Source: Terripilifer sp031921685 (lineage in GTDB: Bacteria; Pseudomonadota; Alphaproteobacteria; Rhizobiales; Beijerinckiaceae). From it: 64,000 nucleotides of DNA. The stretch spans positions 2,170,001 to 2,234,000 of the forward strand of contig NZ_JAPDHU010000001.1 in NCBI RefSeq assembly GCF_031921685.1. The letters run 5' to 3'. This document shows positions 1 through 8,112 of the stretch, piece after piece; the stretch's first letter is position 1, and each line of letters begins with the position of its first letter. Under the pieces are notes generated by a model. The model made no database searches and was not told the origin of the DNA. It saw only the letters and a program-made list of their open reading frames with translations. The position numbers and the translations under genes are program-made.

Positions 1-217
1 TCGAGCTGCCCAGGTTGAGTGCGTCCGTGATCGACGAATTCACATCGTTGTCGGACTTCATCTTGGTGGCGATCGTCCAGTAGGCGGCGTTGTCGGCGGC
101 GCTGGTGACGCGCAGGCCCGTCGAAATGTGCGATTGCGTCGTGGTCATGTCCTTCGACGTTTGCGTCAACGTCTGCAGGGCGATCATCGCGGCATTGTTG
201 GTCAGTATGCTGCTCAT
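1..217 (-). CDS. flagellin, N-terminal part (cut by window edge)
   Basis: Filament subunit. The visible 72 residues are the conserved flagellin D0/D1 N-terminus (SSILTNNAAMIALQTL, then TGLRVTSAADNAAYWTIATK) and are nearly identical to the complete flagellin at 7058-7987. The rest lies before position 1. ATG 217 gives MSSIL; an in-frame ATG at 223 (MTMSSIL) is the alternative, preceded by GAAAG. It is divergent from flgB. Filament proteins of this group are short and rely on FlaF/FlbT rather than FliS, and both of those genes are present at 18.97-19.75 kb. Identification is firm; length and 3' end are unknown. Confidence 0.93.
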   Translation of the reverse strand, partial: MSSILTNNAAMIALQTLTQTSKDMTTTQSHISTGLRVTSAADNAAYWTIATKMKSDNDVNSSITDALNLGSS

Positions 218-469
218 GGTCATATTCTTTCGTTTCTGGCGCAATCACCGAAGCGCCTTGGCCCAACTAGGGCTGGAAGGCGCGCCTCCACGACGGCCTG
301 GCATGAGGTGTCCAAACACGCCCCAGCTTAGTTAGGCTACTCAAGCTTTCGTGGAGCTTGCGTCGGCTTTCCCGCCTGGCGCGGGGACTGGGGCTGGCGC
401 CAGCCTCGGGCAAGTTTGAGCGGACATGCTCATGGTGCTGATATGGAAGAGGCGCGAGGCTCGTATAGT
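218..469. promoter_or_regulatory. divergent flagellin / flgB promoter region
   Basis: This is a 250-bp non-coding gap between two divergent flagellar genes and must hold both promoters. It contains a perfect 14-bp palindrome GGCTGGCGCCAGCC (392-405), and CCCGC/GCGGG arms around 382. I cannot assign a sigma-factor class or a bound regulator by eye. An operator for the FtcR-type regulator encoded at 26712 is possible but only a guess. Confidence 0.4.
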
Positions 470-856
470 ATGACAACGGAGGCACTCCAGTTATTCGCGC
501 TGGCTTCGCGGCGCAACGAATGGTTGACCGCCCGCCAGGCCGCGATCTCGACGAACATCGCCAATGCCAATTCGCCCGGTTATCGGGCGGTCGACGTGCA
601 GCCGTTCTCTGACATTCTTGAGAAAATGGATGTTGCCGTCGCCACCACCAAGCCGGGACATATGTCGACCGGCTCGTTCGCGACGCAGGCGTCGGCGGCG
701 AGGGCTTCATCGGGAGCCGACGTCACGGTCTCGGGCAATTCGGTCAATATCGAAGAAGAGATGGTCAAAGCCGGCGCCGTGAATCGCGACTACGCTTTGA
801 ATACCAACATTGTGAAGGCATTCCACAAAATGCTGCTCACCTCGATGAAGGCATAA
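470..856 (+). CDS. flgB: flagellar basal-body rod protein FlgB
   Basis: Proximal rod subunit of the flagellar basal body, exported by the flagellar type III system. The N-terminus carries the rod/hook motif (RQAAISTNIANANSPGYRA) and the C-terminus the helical partner (NTNIVKAFHKMLLTSMKA). The frame is open upstream to 416, but ATG 470 (MTTEALQLFALASRRNEWL) fits the start of family members and has GCGAGG about 11 bases before it. It is the first gene of a tightly packed run to fliP; flgC starts 3 bases after its stop. Confidence 0.95.
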   Translation: MTTEALQLFALASRRNEWLTARQAAISTNIANANSPGYRAVDVQPFSDILEKMDVAVATTKPGHMSTGSFATQASAARASSGADVTVSGNSVNIEEEMVKAGAVNRDYALNTNIVKAFHKMLLTSMKA

Positions 857-858
857 TC

Positions 859-1281
859 ATGATTGATCCGTTGCAGGCGTCTTTCAAAATCGCATCGAGC
901 GGTTTGCAGGCGCAATCGAACCGGCTGCGCGTCATTTCCGAGAACGTGGCGAATGCGGAATCGACCGGAAATACTCCCGGCGCCGATCCTTACGCTCGCA
1001 AGACCATCACCTTCGAGAGCGAATTGGACCGCGCTTCGGGCGCCTCACTGATGCGCACCAAGAGCATTGGTGTCGACAATTCGCCGTTCCGGCTGGAGCG
1101 CAATCCGGGCCATCCGGCGGCCGACGAGAACGGCTACGTCAAGCTGCCCAATGTCGATCCGCTGATCGAAATGGCCGACATGCGTGAAGCCAACCGGTCC
1201 TATCAGGCCAATTTGCAAACCTACAAACAGTCGCGGGAATTGTTCTCGATGACGATCGATCTTCTGAAGAGTGGGGCGTAA
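859..1281 (+). CDS. flgC: flagellar basal-body rod protein FlgC
   Basis: Second proximal rod protein, 140 residues, the usual length. The N-terminal rod motif (SGLQAQSNRLRVISENVANA) and the C-terminal motif (MREANRSYQANLQTYKQSREL) are both clear. It sits between flgB and fliE with gaps of 2 bases on each side, as in other alphaproteobacterial basal-body operons. It builds the rod with FlgB, FlgF, FlgG and the adaptor FliE, all encoded in this window. Confidence 0.97.
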   Translation: MIDPLQASFKIASSGLQAQSNRLRVISENVANAESTGNTPGADPYARKTITFESELDRASGASLMRTKSIGVDNSPFRLERNPGHPAADENGYVKLPNVDPLIEMADMREANRSYQANLQTYKQSRELFSMTIDLLKSGA

Positions 1282-1283
1282 TC

Positions 1284-1616
1284 GTGGCTGTTGGAACTCC
1301 TTTTGTGAATTCGGTAACGGGCTTCGGCAGCGTTGCGACGCCGAATGCCTTGGGCGGCGCCGATGCCGTCAAACAGGTGACGGAAGGGCAGGCTGGCGTT
1401 TCCGACTTCGGTCAATTGCTGACGCAGCTTTCCGGCGAGGCGGTGCAGACTCTGAAGTCGGCGGAACACGTGTCGGTCGCCGCGATCGGCAATAAAATCT
1501 CCGCTCAGCAAGCGGTCGAATCCATTCTCGCCGCCGAGCGGACGCTGCAGACGACGGTCGCCGTGCGCGACAAGCTTGTGAGCGCCTACCAAGAAATTAG
1601 CCGCCTCTCGATCTAG
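1284..1616 (+). CDS. fliE: flagellar hook-basal body complex protein FliE
   Basis: Junction protein linking the MS ring (FliF, 8113) to the proximal rod. It has 110 residues. The C-terminal half has the FliE signature (SAQQAVESILAAERTLQTTVAVRDKLVSAY in outline: a helix ending in VRDKLVSAYQEI). The start is GTG at 1284, two bases after the flgC stop; no better in-frame ATG exists near the N-terminus. Co-transcription with flgBC and flgG is near certain from the spacing. Confidence 0.95.
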   Translation: MAVGTPFVNSVTGFGSVATPNALGGADAVKQVTEGQAGVSDFGQLLTQLSGEAVQTLKSAEHVSVAAIGNKISAQQAVESILAAERTLQTTVAVRDKLVSAYQEISRLSI

Positions 1617-1624
1617 GAGTTCTC

Positions 1625-2413
1625 ATGCGATCCCTCGCCATTGCCGCCACCGGCATGAATGCGCAGCAACTGAACGTCGACGTCATCGCCAACAATATGG
1701 CGAACATCAATACGACCGGCTTCAAGCGCGCCCGCGCCGAATTCACCGATCTGCTGTATCAAACCGAGCGCTTGCAGGGTGTTTCCAGCCGCGGGCGGGA
1801 CAATATCGTTCCCGAAGGCGCTTCAGTCGGTCTTGGCGTTCGTACTGCCGCCATCCGCAACCTGCACGTTCAGGGCAGTCTGGCGGCGACGGGCAACAAG
1901 TTGGACCTTGCCCTGACGGGGCGCGGCTTCTTCCAGATCACCGGCCCTGACGGCGAAATCCTCTACACGCGATCGGGCGCCTTCAATACCAACGCCACCG
2001 GCCAGCTCGTCACCCTCGACGGCTATACGGTGTCGCCGACGATGGTCATTCCGACCGATGCGGTGGATGTCACCGTTTCCGATTCCGGCATCGTCAACGT
2101 GACGCTCAGCGGCCAGACGGCGCCGCAGCAGTTGGGTCAATTGACGCTGGCCAATTTCGCCAACGAATCCGGTCTGGCGCCGCTCGGCGGCAATCTCTAT
2201 CGCCAGACGGTGGCGTCCGGCCAGCCGGTGACCGGCGTGCCGGGTGATCCGGGCTTCGCGACCATCAAGCAGGGCTATCTCGAGGGCTCGAACGTCGATC
2301 CGGTGCGTGAAATCACCGAACTGATCTCGGCGCAGCGTGCCTATGAAATGAATTCGAAGGTCATTCAGGCTTCGGATGAAATGGCCTCGACCGTCTCCAA
2401 GGGCATGAGGTAA
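1625..2413 (+). CDS. flgG: flagellar distal rod protein FlgG
   Basis: Distal rod subunit, 262 residues, exactly the family length. It begins MRSLAIAATGMNAQQLNVDV followed by IANNMANINTTGFKRARAEF, the FlgG/FlgF/FlgE N-terminal motif, and ends with ISAQRAYEMNSKVIQASDEM. An AGGAG-type Shine-Dalgarno (taggagttctc) precedes the ATG by about 6 bases. It differs from FlgF (29474, minus) by its length and the DLLYQT segment. flgA follows after 4 bases. Confidence 0.97.
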   Translation: MRSLAIAATGMNAQQLNVDVIANNMANINTTGFKRARAEFTDLLYQTERLQGVSSRGRDNIVPEGASVGLGVRTAAIRNLHVQGSLAATGNKLDLALTGRGFFQITGPDGEILYTRSGAFNTNATGQLVTLDGYTVSPTMVIPTDAVDVTVSDSGIVNVTLSGQTAPQQLGQLTLANFANESGLAPLGGNLYRQTVASGQPVTGVPGDPGFATIKQGYLEGSNVDPVREITELISAQRAYEMNSKVIQASDEMASTVSKGMR

Positions 2414-2417
2414 GCGG

Positions 2418-2900
2418 ATGTCTGTTGGGCGCTCCCGCGTGACCCGTCGGATCGGAGCGGCGGCTTTGCTCGCCGCGTTTCTCGCCGCCGGCATCACTGT
2501 TTGCGCGGCGGACGATATCAGTGTTCCGGTTCCGACGATCGTGATCTATCCGCGCGACGTCATCAAAGAAAACATGCTCGAGAACCGCTCCATTTCCCAT
2601 CGGCCGCAATCGGGCGCGATCGCGGAAACGCGGGCCCAGCTTGTCGGCAAAGTGGCGCGGCAAACCTTGTTGCCGGGCAACTTGATTCCAACCGCCGCGG
2701 TCGAAGAGCCGCGGCTGGTGACCATCGGGCATCAGGTGCGGCTGGTCTACAACTCCGGCGGCATCGTCATCGTTACCTATGGTCTTTCGTTGCAGTCGGG
2801 CACGGCTGGCGAACTGGTCAGGGCGCGTAATATCGACAGCGGCGTCAATGTCTCCGGAGTCGTGCAATCGGACGGATCGCTGCTGGTCGGGGGGCTTTGA
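2418..2900 (+). CDS. flgA: flagellar P-ring assembly chaperone FlgA
   Basis: Periplasmic chaperone needed to assemble FlgI into the P ring. It has 160 residues: a signal peptide over about residues 1-30 (AALLAAFLAAGITVCA), then an SAF-type domain ending in GVNVSGVVQSDGSLLVGG, typical of FlgA C-termini. Length is at the short end because rhizobial FlgA lacks the N-terminal extension of enteric FlgA. Its stop overlaps the flgI ATG (ATGA-type overlap), so the chaperone and its client are translationally coupled. Confidence 0.93.
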   Translation: MSVGRSRVTRRIGAAALLAAFLAAGITVCAADDISVPVPTIVIYPRDVIKENMLENRSISHRPQSGAIAETRAQLVGKVARQTLLPGNLIPTAAVEEPRLVTIGHQVRLVYNSGGIVIVTYGLSLQSGTAGELVRARNIDSGVNVSGVVQSDGSLLVGGL

Positions 2901-3997
2901 TGCGGCTGTTCCTCATGGTGCTGGGGCTCTGCCTGTTCGCCATGCCGAGCCAAGCGCTGGTTCGCATCAAGGATGTGACTGCGCCGCAGGGTTTACGTGA
3001 CAATCAGCTCGTTGGTTATGGCTTGGTCGTCGGCCTGCAAAGCAGCGGCGATACGCTGCGCAACTCGGTGTTCACCGAGCAGTCCCTGCAATCCATGCTC
3101 GACAGGATGGGTATCAATATTCGCGGCTCGGTGCTGCGCACCCGCAACGTCGCCGCCGTGATCGTGACGGCTGATCTGCCGCCCGCCATCGGGCGGGGCG
3201 GTCGTGTGGATGTGACGGTGTCCTCGCTTGGCGACGCGACGTCGCTGATGGGCGGAACGCTGATCATGACGCCGCTGAACGGCCCGGATGGCCAGACCTA
3301 TGCGGTTGCCCAAGGCGCCCTGATCGTCACCGGTATGGCGGCTGTCGGCCAGGCCGAAACCGTCACACAGGGCGTGCCGACGGCGGGGCGTATTCCCAAT
3401 GGCGCCACCATCGAGCGCGAAGTGCCGGGCCAGCTGTCGGATTTTTCGCAGTTGAGCCTGACATTGAAAAATCCCGATTACGCCACATCGGTGCGGGTCG
3501 CCGATGCCATCAACGCCTATTCGTTGCAGCGCTATGGCAAGCGGACGGCACGCGAGAAGGATTTTCGGACGGTCACGCTGGTCCGGCCACCGCGCACCAC
3601 CACCACGCGCTATCTCGCCGAGATCGGCGATCTCGTCATCGAGCCCGATACGGTTGCCCGCATCGTGGTGGATGCCCGTTCCGGCACCATCGTGATCGGC
3701 CAGGACGTGCAGATTTCGACGGTCGCGGTCACGCACGGCAATCTGTCAGTGCGGATCACGGAAGCGCCGGTCGCCTCGCAGCCGGCCCCGCTGTCACGTG
3801 GGCAGACGGTGGTGACGCCGCAAACCAATATCGACGTCAATGAATCCGGCGGCCAGATTGCTCTCGTTGGCGGCGCGACCCTGAAGACGTTGGTGCGCGG
3901 GCTCAATCAGATCGGCGTGAAACCCACCGGCGTCATCGCCATCCTGCAAGCGATCAAATCTTCGGGCGCATTGCAGGCCGAGCTCGTCGTTCAATAG
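2900..3997 (+). CDS. flgI: flagellar P-ring protein FlgI
   Basis: Forms the periplasmic P ring around the rod. It has 365 residues with a Sec signal peptide (MRLFLMVLGLCLFAMPSQA) and the FlgI core beginning RIKDVTAPQGLRDNQLVGYG. A TTG one codon earlier (2897) is an alternative start, but ATG 2900 overlaps the flgA stop. The C-terminus (GVIAILQAIKSSGALQAELVVQ in outline) is the usual one. It is followed by a 77-base gap before the MotE-like gene. Confidence 0.96.
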   Translation: MRLFLMVLGLCLFAMPSQALVRIKDVTAPQGLRDNQLVGYGLVVGLQSSGDTLRNSVFTEQSLQSMLDRMGINIRGSVLRTRNVAAVIVTADLPPAIGRGGRVDVTVSSLGDATSLMGGTLIMTPLNGPDGQTYAVAQGALIVTGMAAVGQAETVTQGVPTAGRIPNGATIEREVPGQLSDFSQLSLTLKNPDYATSVRVADAINAYSLQRYGKRTAREKDFRTVTLVRPPRTTTTRYLAEIGDLVIEPDTVARIVVDARSGTIVIGQDVQISTVAVTHGNLSVRITEAPVASQPAPLSRGQTVVTPQTNIDVNESGGQIALVGGATLKTLVRGLNQIGVKPTGVIAILQAIKSSGALQAELVVQ

Positions 3998-4074
3998 CGC
4001 TGCGGGATTTCACATCGCAATTCCCGTCTTGCATTCGACAGTCTTGCACAAGCTTGAAACGCGATACCTTCGAT

Positions 4075-4893
4075 ATGACGCTGCCGCATCACAGCCCAAA
4101 GCCTTCTCATTCACGGTGGATTGCCGCATTCTCCGGAGCCTGTCTGCTGGTCTGCGGGCTTTCTTGGTCCGGCCCGGTATTGGCGCAGGACCAGGCGCGC
4201 GTGGCGGCTGGCCGGCCTCTGGATCTGTTGCGCGGCGGAAAGCCGGCGATCAGCGCCGCACAGGCGCGCGCAAGGGCCATTCAGAGAGCGGAGGCCGCCG
4301 CCAATCGTCGGGCGGCACGGCAGCCAAAAGCCGTAGCGAGCGGCACTCAGCCCGTGCCGATGCCGCAAGAGCAGACGGCGACGCTCGTCGAGCCTGTGGC
4401 GAAAGCAACGGTGCCGGCGCCTGCGCCGAGCCCGGTCGTCGCGGCGCTAGAGCCGCGCGCCGCAGCGGTCGAACCGGTTGCCGCCAAGCCGGTCCGGCCG
4501 ACATTGGCGCAAGATTACTGCGCCAACATTTCCAACGCGGCCTCGGAATTCAGGTTCGCCTGGCAGATGCAGCAGCTCACCGATCTCGAAAGCCAGATCA
4601 CCAAGCGCATCGCCGAACTCGATGCCCGCCGGGCGGAACTGGCGCTATGGCAGGAAAAGCAGGACGAGTATCGGCGCCGGGCCGAAGAGAGCGTCGTGGC
4701 GATCTATTCGCGCATGCGGCCGGACGCGGCCTCGTCTCAGCTCGCTGTCATGGAGGAAGCTGGGGCGGCCGCCATTCTGTCCAAGCTCAGCCCCAAGACG
4801 GCAAGCCTGTTGCTCAATGAAATGAATGCCGTGAAGGCTGCGAAGCTGGCGGATTTGATGACGACGGGATCAATCGATGCCAGCAAGAAATGA
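4075..4893 (+). CDS. motE: MotE-like periplasmic protein
   Basis: About 272 residues: a signal peptide (FSGACLLVCGLSWSGPVLA), a low-complexity Ala/Pro/Val linker over roughly residues 60-150, a coiled-coil segment (DLESQITKRIAELDARRAELALWQ, shown in part) and an MgtE_N/FliG-like C-terminal fold (EEAGAAAILSKLSPKTASLLL). In Sinorhizobium MotE is a periplasmic chaperone for MotC, and the position between flgI and flgH is the same there. The frame runs back to a TTG at 4054; ATG 4075 is preferred. Its 3' end overlaps flgH. The name rests on architecture and location, not on an alignment. Confidence 0.8.
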   Translation: MTLPHHSPKPSHSRWIAAFSGACLLVCGLSWSGPVLAQDQARVAAGRPLDLLRGGKPAISAAQARARAIQRAEAAANRRAARQPKAVASGTQPVPMPQEQTATLVEPVAKATVPAPAPSPVVAALEPRAAAVEPVAAKPVRPTLAQDYCANISNAASEFRFAWQMQQLTDLESQITKRIAELDARRAELALWQEKQDEYRRRAEESVVAIYSRMRPDAASSQLAVMEEAGAAAILSKLSPKTASLLLNEMNAVKAAKLADLMTTGSIDASKK

Positions 4894-5614
4894 ATGCGCG
4901 CTTGTGAAAGGCTCGTTTCTGGCGCTCGCGCTCGCGGCGTTGGGCGGCTGTGCGACCGATATTCACGACTTTGGTCGCGAGCCCAGGATGACGGCGGTGG
5001 GCACCGGGCTTGAGCAGGATATCGCGACGTCGTCCATTTATACGGTGCCGTACCCGCAGCCCTCGCTCGCCTATGGCAGCCGGTCGCTGTGGGCCAGCGG
5101 GCGGGGCGATCTGTTCCGCGATCAGCGTGCGATGCGCGCCGGCGACGTGTTGACCGTCAATATTTCCATCAACGACAAGGCAACGCTCGGCAATACGACC
5201 GATCGTTCCAAGGAAGCCAAGATTTCCAACAATATGGCCGCGCTGTTCAGCCTGTTCGGGTGGACGAAGTCCGGCACTTTGGATGTGGAGGTCGACTCGA
5301 AGTCGTCGACGAAGGGGCAGGGCAATATCGATCGCTCCGAAAAGATCCAGCTTTCGGTGGCGGCGATCGTCACTCAGGTTCTGCCCAACGGCAATTTGCT
5401 GATTTCCGGGTCGCAGGAAATCCGCGTCAATTATGAACTACGCCTGCTCAACCTGGCAGGCATCGTGCGGCCGACCGACATCGCCCGCGACAATACGATC
5501 TCCTACGACAAAATCGCCGAAGCGCGTGTGTCCTATGGCGGGCGTGGCCGCGTGATGGAAGTGCAGCAGCCCAATTGGGGACAGCAGATCTACGATCTGG
5601 CGCGCCCGTTTTAG
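4877..5614 (+). CDS. flgH: flagellar L-ring lipoprotein FlgH
   Basis: Outer-membrane L-ring subunit. It has 245 residues from ATG 4877, or 236 from GTG 4904, which would give a cleaner lipoprotein signal (MKGSFLALALAALGGC). The lipobox is LGGC, followed by the FlgH body with SLWASGRGDLFRDQRAMRAGD and the C-terminal IYDLARPF. It overlaps the end of the MotE-like gene by 17 bases if ATG 4877 is used. It works with FlgI (P ring) encoded two genes earlier. Confidence 0.95.
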   Translation: MPARNECALVKGSFLALALAALGGCATDIHDFGREPRMTAVGTGLEQDIATSSIYTVPYPQPSLAYGSRSLWASGRGDLFRDQRAMRAGDVLTVNISINDKATLGNTTDRSKEAKISNNMAALFSLFGWTKSGTLDVEVDSKSSTKGQGNIDRSEKIQLSVAAIVTQVLPNGNLLISGSQEIRVNYELRLLNLAGIVRPTDIARDNTISYDKIAEARVSYGGRGRVMEVQQPNWGQQIYDLARPF

Positions 5615-5628
5615 GTGATGACCGGCTC

Positions 5629-6135
5629 ATGGCCAAGAATGTCGCGAAAGTAACGGTCAAGGAAGGGGAGCCGAAACGCGGTCCTTCCGGCATCATGTTC
5701 ATTCTCGGATTGCTTGTTATCACGGCGGCGGCGCTGGGCGGGGGATGGCTCATCAGTTCGCAGATCCAGACGATGGCCAGCCATGAAGTGGCGAAATCGC
5801 CGAAGGCGGAAGACGCCAAGCCGCGGCCCGCCAGCCGGGCATTTTCGAACCTGGTGGAATTGGCGCCGATGGTGACCAATTTGGGCGCGCCGGAAGATGC
5901 CTGGATCCGTCTCGAGGCCGCCGTGGTCATGGATAATCCGAGCCAGCCAGATACGGACGTGCTGGCGCGCGAGATCACCGGCGATTTCCTGGCCTATCTG
6001 CGCACCATTTCCATTGCTCAGGTCCAAGGCGCCATCGGGTTGCAGCACTTGCGGCAGGATCTGGCCGAGCGTGCGGCTATTCGGTCCAAGGGACGTGTCC
6101 GCGAACTCATCATTCACACCATGGTCATCCAATGA
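5629..6135 (+). CDS. fliL: flagellar basal-body protein FliL
   Basis: Single-span inner-membrane protein that surrounds the stator and supports torque. It has 168 residues: a basic cytoplasmic tail, one membrane segment (GIMFILGLLVITAAALGGGW), and a periplasmic stomatin-like domain ending in LAERAAIRSKGRVRELIIHT. The open frame extends back to 5575 inside flgH, but ATG 5629 gives the normal FliL N-terminus. The stop overlaps the fliP start (ATGA). Confidence 0.93.
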   Translation: MAKNVAKVTVKEGEPKRGPSGIMFILGLLVITAAALGGGWLISSQIQTMASHEVAKSPKAEDAKPRPASRAFSNLVELAPMVTNLGAPEDAWIRLEAAVVMDNPSQPDTDVLAREITGDFLAYLRTISIAQVQGAIGLQHLRQDLAERAAIRSKGRVRELIIHTMVIQ

Positions 6136-6875
6136 AGCGTCTGGTCGCGCCGCTCCTGCTGTTGACGCTTTTCTTGCTGTATGCTGCGGATGCGCAGGCG
6201 CAAACGCTGGATCTCGACAAGCTGCTGCCGGGTGCCGGTAGTTCGGTCAGCGGGCGGATGATCCAGATCTTTGCGGTGCTGACGGTCCTGTCAGTGGCGC
6301 CGGGCCTGCTCATCATGGTGACCAGTTTCACGCGCTTCGTCGTCGCGCTGTCGTTTCTGCGGTCGGGGATCGGCCTGCAAAGCACGCCATCCAATATTAT
6401 CCTCATCAGTCTTGCGCTCTTCATGACCTTCTATGTCATGACGCCGACATTCGACCGCGCCTGGGAAAATGGCGTGCGTCCGCTGATGGAAAACAGCATC
6501 ACGGAACAAGAAGCGATGGTTCGCATCTCGACGCCGTTCCGCGAATTCATGCTGGCGCAGGTGCGCGAGAAGGATCTCAAGCTGTTTTCCGAACTCGCGC
6601 GCGAGAAATTTAAGGTTACCAGCGAAGACGTGGTCGATTTCCGTATTCTGATCCCGGCCTTCATGATCTCGGAACTGCGCCGGGGATTCGAAATCGGTTT
6701 TCTCATCGCCATTCCGTTTCTGGTCATCGACATGATCGTGGCTACGCTTACCATGTCGATGGGCATGATGATGATGCCGCCCTCGGTGATCGCCTTACCG
6801 GTGAAAGTGTTGTTCTTCGTCCTGATCGACGGCTGGAACATGCTGGTGGGCAGCCTGGTCCGATCGGTCGTATGA
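6132..6875 (+). CDS. fliP: flagellar export gate protein FliP
   Basis: Core subunit of the FliPQR export gate. It has 247 residues with a cleavable signal peptide (MKRLVAPLLLLTLFLLYAADA) and membrane segments around residues 45-70, 90-110, 185-210 and 215-240. The FliP signatures TSFTRFVVALSFLRSGIGLQ and PSVIALPVKVLFFVLIDGWN (split here by a few residues) are clear. It is the last gene of the flgB operon; fliQ, fliR, flhA and flhB lie elsewhere in this window, and no fliO was found. Confidence 0.97.
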   Translation: MKRLVAPLLLLTLFLLYAADAQAQTLDLDKLLPGAGSSVSGRMIQIFAVLTVLSVAPGLLIMVTSFTRFVVALSFLRSGIGLQSTPSNIILISLALFMTFYVMTPTFDRAWENGVRPLMENSITEQEAMVRISTPFREFMLAQVREKDLKLFSELAREKFKVTSEDVVDFRILIPAFMISELRRGFEIGFLIAIPFLVIDMIVATLTMSMGMMMMPPSVIALPVKVLFFVLIDGWNMLVGSLVRSVV

Positions 6876-6977
6876 AAAACTCTCAGAGCGGCTCCGATCC
6901 GCGTTGAGGACTTATTAAGACTCTGATACGTACTCTGCGCAGATAGCAGGTTGTGGCTCCTGGATGAATCCGGGCCC
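6876..6977 (+). promoter_or_regulatory. upstream region of flagellin, likely promoter
   Basis: Non-coding stretch between fliP and the leader element of the flagellin. It contains TTAAGAC at 6915-6921; the same heptamer occurs at 35989-35995, about 75 bases before the second copy of the leader element. It could be part of a shared promoter (CtrA half-sites contain TTAA), but I cannot assign -35/-10 hexamers with confidence. Confidence 0.35.
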
Positions 6978-7057
6978 AAAGGCATGATGTCGCCCTGCTA
7001 TACCGGTGCAAGTCCGGAATGTCCCCCACGTTAGTTCAGTTCAAAGGGACATCAGTT
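6978..7057 (+). promoter_or_regulatory. flagellin 5' leader element with short ORF and RBS-masking hairpin
   Basis: A leader that closely matches a second site at 36064-36115. Shared blocks are AGGCATGATG(T/C)CGCC, then CCGG-N7-CCGG (7003-7017) and AGTCCGGAAT. ATGTCCC (7019-7025) can pair with GGGACAT (7046-7052), which covers the flagellin Shine-Dalgarno AAGGGA. A 16-codon frame, MMSPCYTGASPECPPR, runs from 6984 to its stop at 7032-7034, across the 5' arm, so its translation could open the hairpin. Weinberg and co-workers described a flg-Rhizobiales RNA motif upstream of flagellar genes; this may be a member, but I could not compare with the Rfam model. FlbT, which binds a flagellin leader in Caulobacter, is encoded at 19328. 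Confidence 0.6.
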
Positions 7058-7987
7058 ATGGCTAGCCTTCTCACCAACAATTCCGCGATGATCGCCTTGC
7101 AGACGTTGACGCAGACGTCCAAGGACTTGGCCACGACCCAATCGCACATTTCGACCGGTCTGCGCGTCACCAGCGCCGCTGATAACGCTGCTTATTGGAC
7201 GATCGCCACCAAGATGAAGTCCGACAACGATGCGAATTCGTCGGTTACGGACGCCTTGAACCTCGGCGCCGCGACTGTCGATGTCGGCATGGCGGCTCTG
7301 AACTCGTCGAAGGATCTGGTTTCGCAGATCAAGGCGAAGCTCGTCACCGCTTCTCAGCCAGGCGTCGACCGCACCGCTGTGCAGGCCGACATCGCGCAGC
7401 TGCAGAAGCAGCTGAAGAGCGTTGCCGATTCCGCCGCCGTTTCCGGTCAGAACTGGGTTTCCGTCGACTCCGGCGCGACCGACTACAGCGCGACCAAGAA
7501 GACCATCGCTTCCTTCACCAAGGACAGCACCGGCGCCGTTTCGATCGGCACGATCGATCTCGACGCCTCGAAGACCGCGCTTTATGACGCTGCCGCCACC
7601 GGCGCGACCGGCGGCATTCTCGATAAAGAGCGGACCATCGGCACCGACACCACCTCGATCGCCACGATGGACATCTCGGCTCTGACCGATTCGACTGCCG
7701 ACCAGGCGACGATGGCCAACTACATCAAGATGGCCGACACCGCGTTCGGCGAAATCACGGCCGCCGCTTCGACCATGGGTTCGGTCAAGACCCGTATCTC
7801 GATCCAGCAGACCTTCGTGTCGCAGCTGTCGGACGCCATCACCAGCGGCATTGGTTCGCTCGTGGATGCCGACATGAACAAGGAATCGACCCGCTTGCAG
7901 GCCCTCCAGGTCCAGCAGCAGCTCGGCGTTCAGTCGATGTCGATCGCGAATCAGAACACCCAGATGATCCTGAGCCTCTTCCGCTAA
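7058..7987 (+). CDS. flagellin
   Basis: Complete 309-residue flagellin, the major filament subunit. D0/D1 helices are present at both ends (MASLLTNNSAMIALQTLTQT and LQALQVQQQLGVQSMSIANQ), with a short, poorly ordered middle (about residues 150-225), as in other short alphaproteobacterial flagellins. ATG 7058 is chosen over GTG/ATG-type starts upstream because family members begin MASLLTNN and AAGGGA lies 8 bases before it. It has its own leader and terminator. The fragment at 1-217 on the other strand is a close paralogue. Confidence 0.96.
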   Translation: MASLLTNNSAMIALQTLTQTSKDLATTQSHISTGLRVTSAADNAAYWTIATKMKSDNDANSSVTDALNLGAATVDVGMAALNSSKDLVSQIKAKLVTASQPGVDRTAVQADIAQLQKQLKSVADSAAVSGQNWVSVDSGATDYSATKKTIASFTKDSTGAVSIGTIDLDASKTALYDAAATGATGGILDKERTIGTDTTSIATMDISALTDSTADQATMANYIKMADTAFGEITAAASTMGSVKTRISIQQTFVSQLSDAITSGIGSLVDADMNKESTRLQALQVQQQLGVQSMSIANQNTQMILSLFR

Positions 7988-8009
7988 GATCGCTGACTAA
8001 ACCAATAGA

Positions 8010-8038
8010 AAGCCGCGCTGGAAACAGCGCGGCTTTTT
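8010..8038 (+). terminator. rho-independent terminator after flagellin
   Basis: An 11-bp perfect stem, AAGCCGCGCTG / CAGCGCGGCTT, with a GAAA tetraloop and a T-run, 22 bases past the flagellin stop. It isolates the highly expressed flagellin from fliF. Confidence 0.93.
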
Positions 8039-8112
8039 CAGTTTCAATCCTCGCACAAGCTTCAGCGTGAACTGTCCAACAAGATCGTTTTACCAGCAGG
8101 TGGAATCGGCTT

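Noticed and set aside
218..415. Third copy of the leader element before the minus-strand flagellin
   Set aside because: A CATGCC and a short frame exist there, but the ATGATG and CCGG-N7-CCGG blocks are missing. Too weak to claim.
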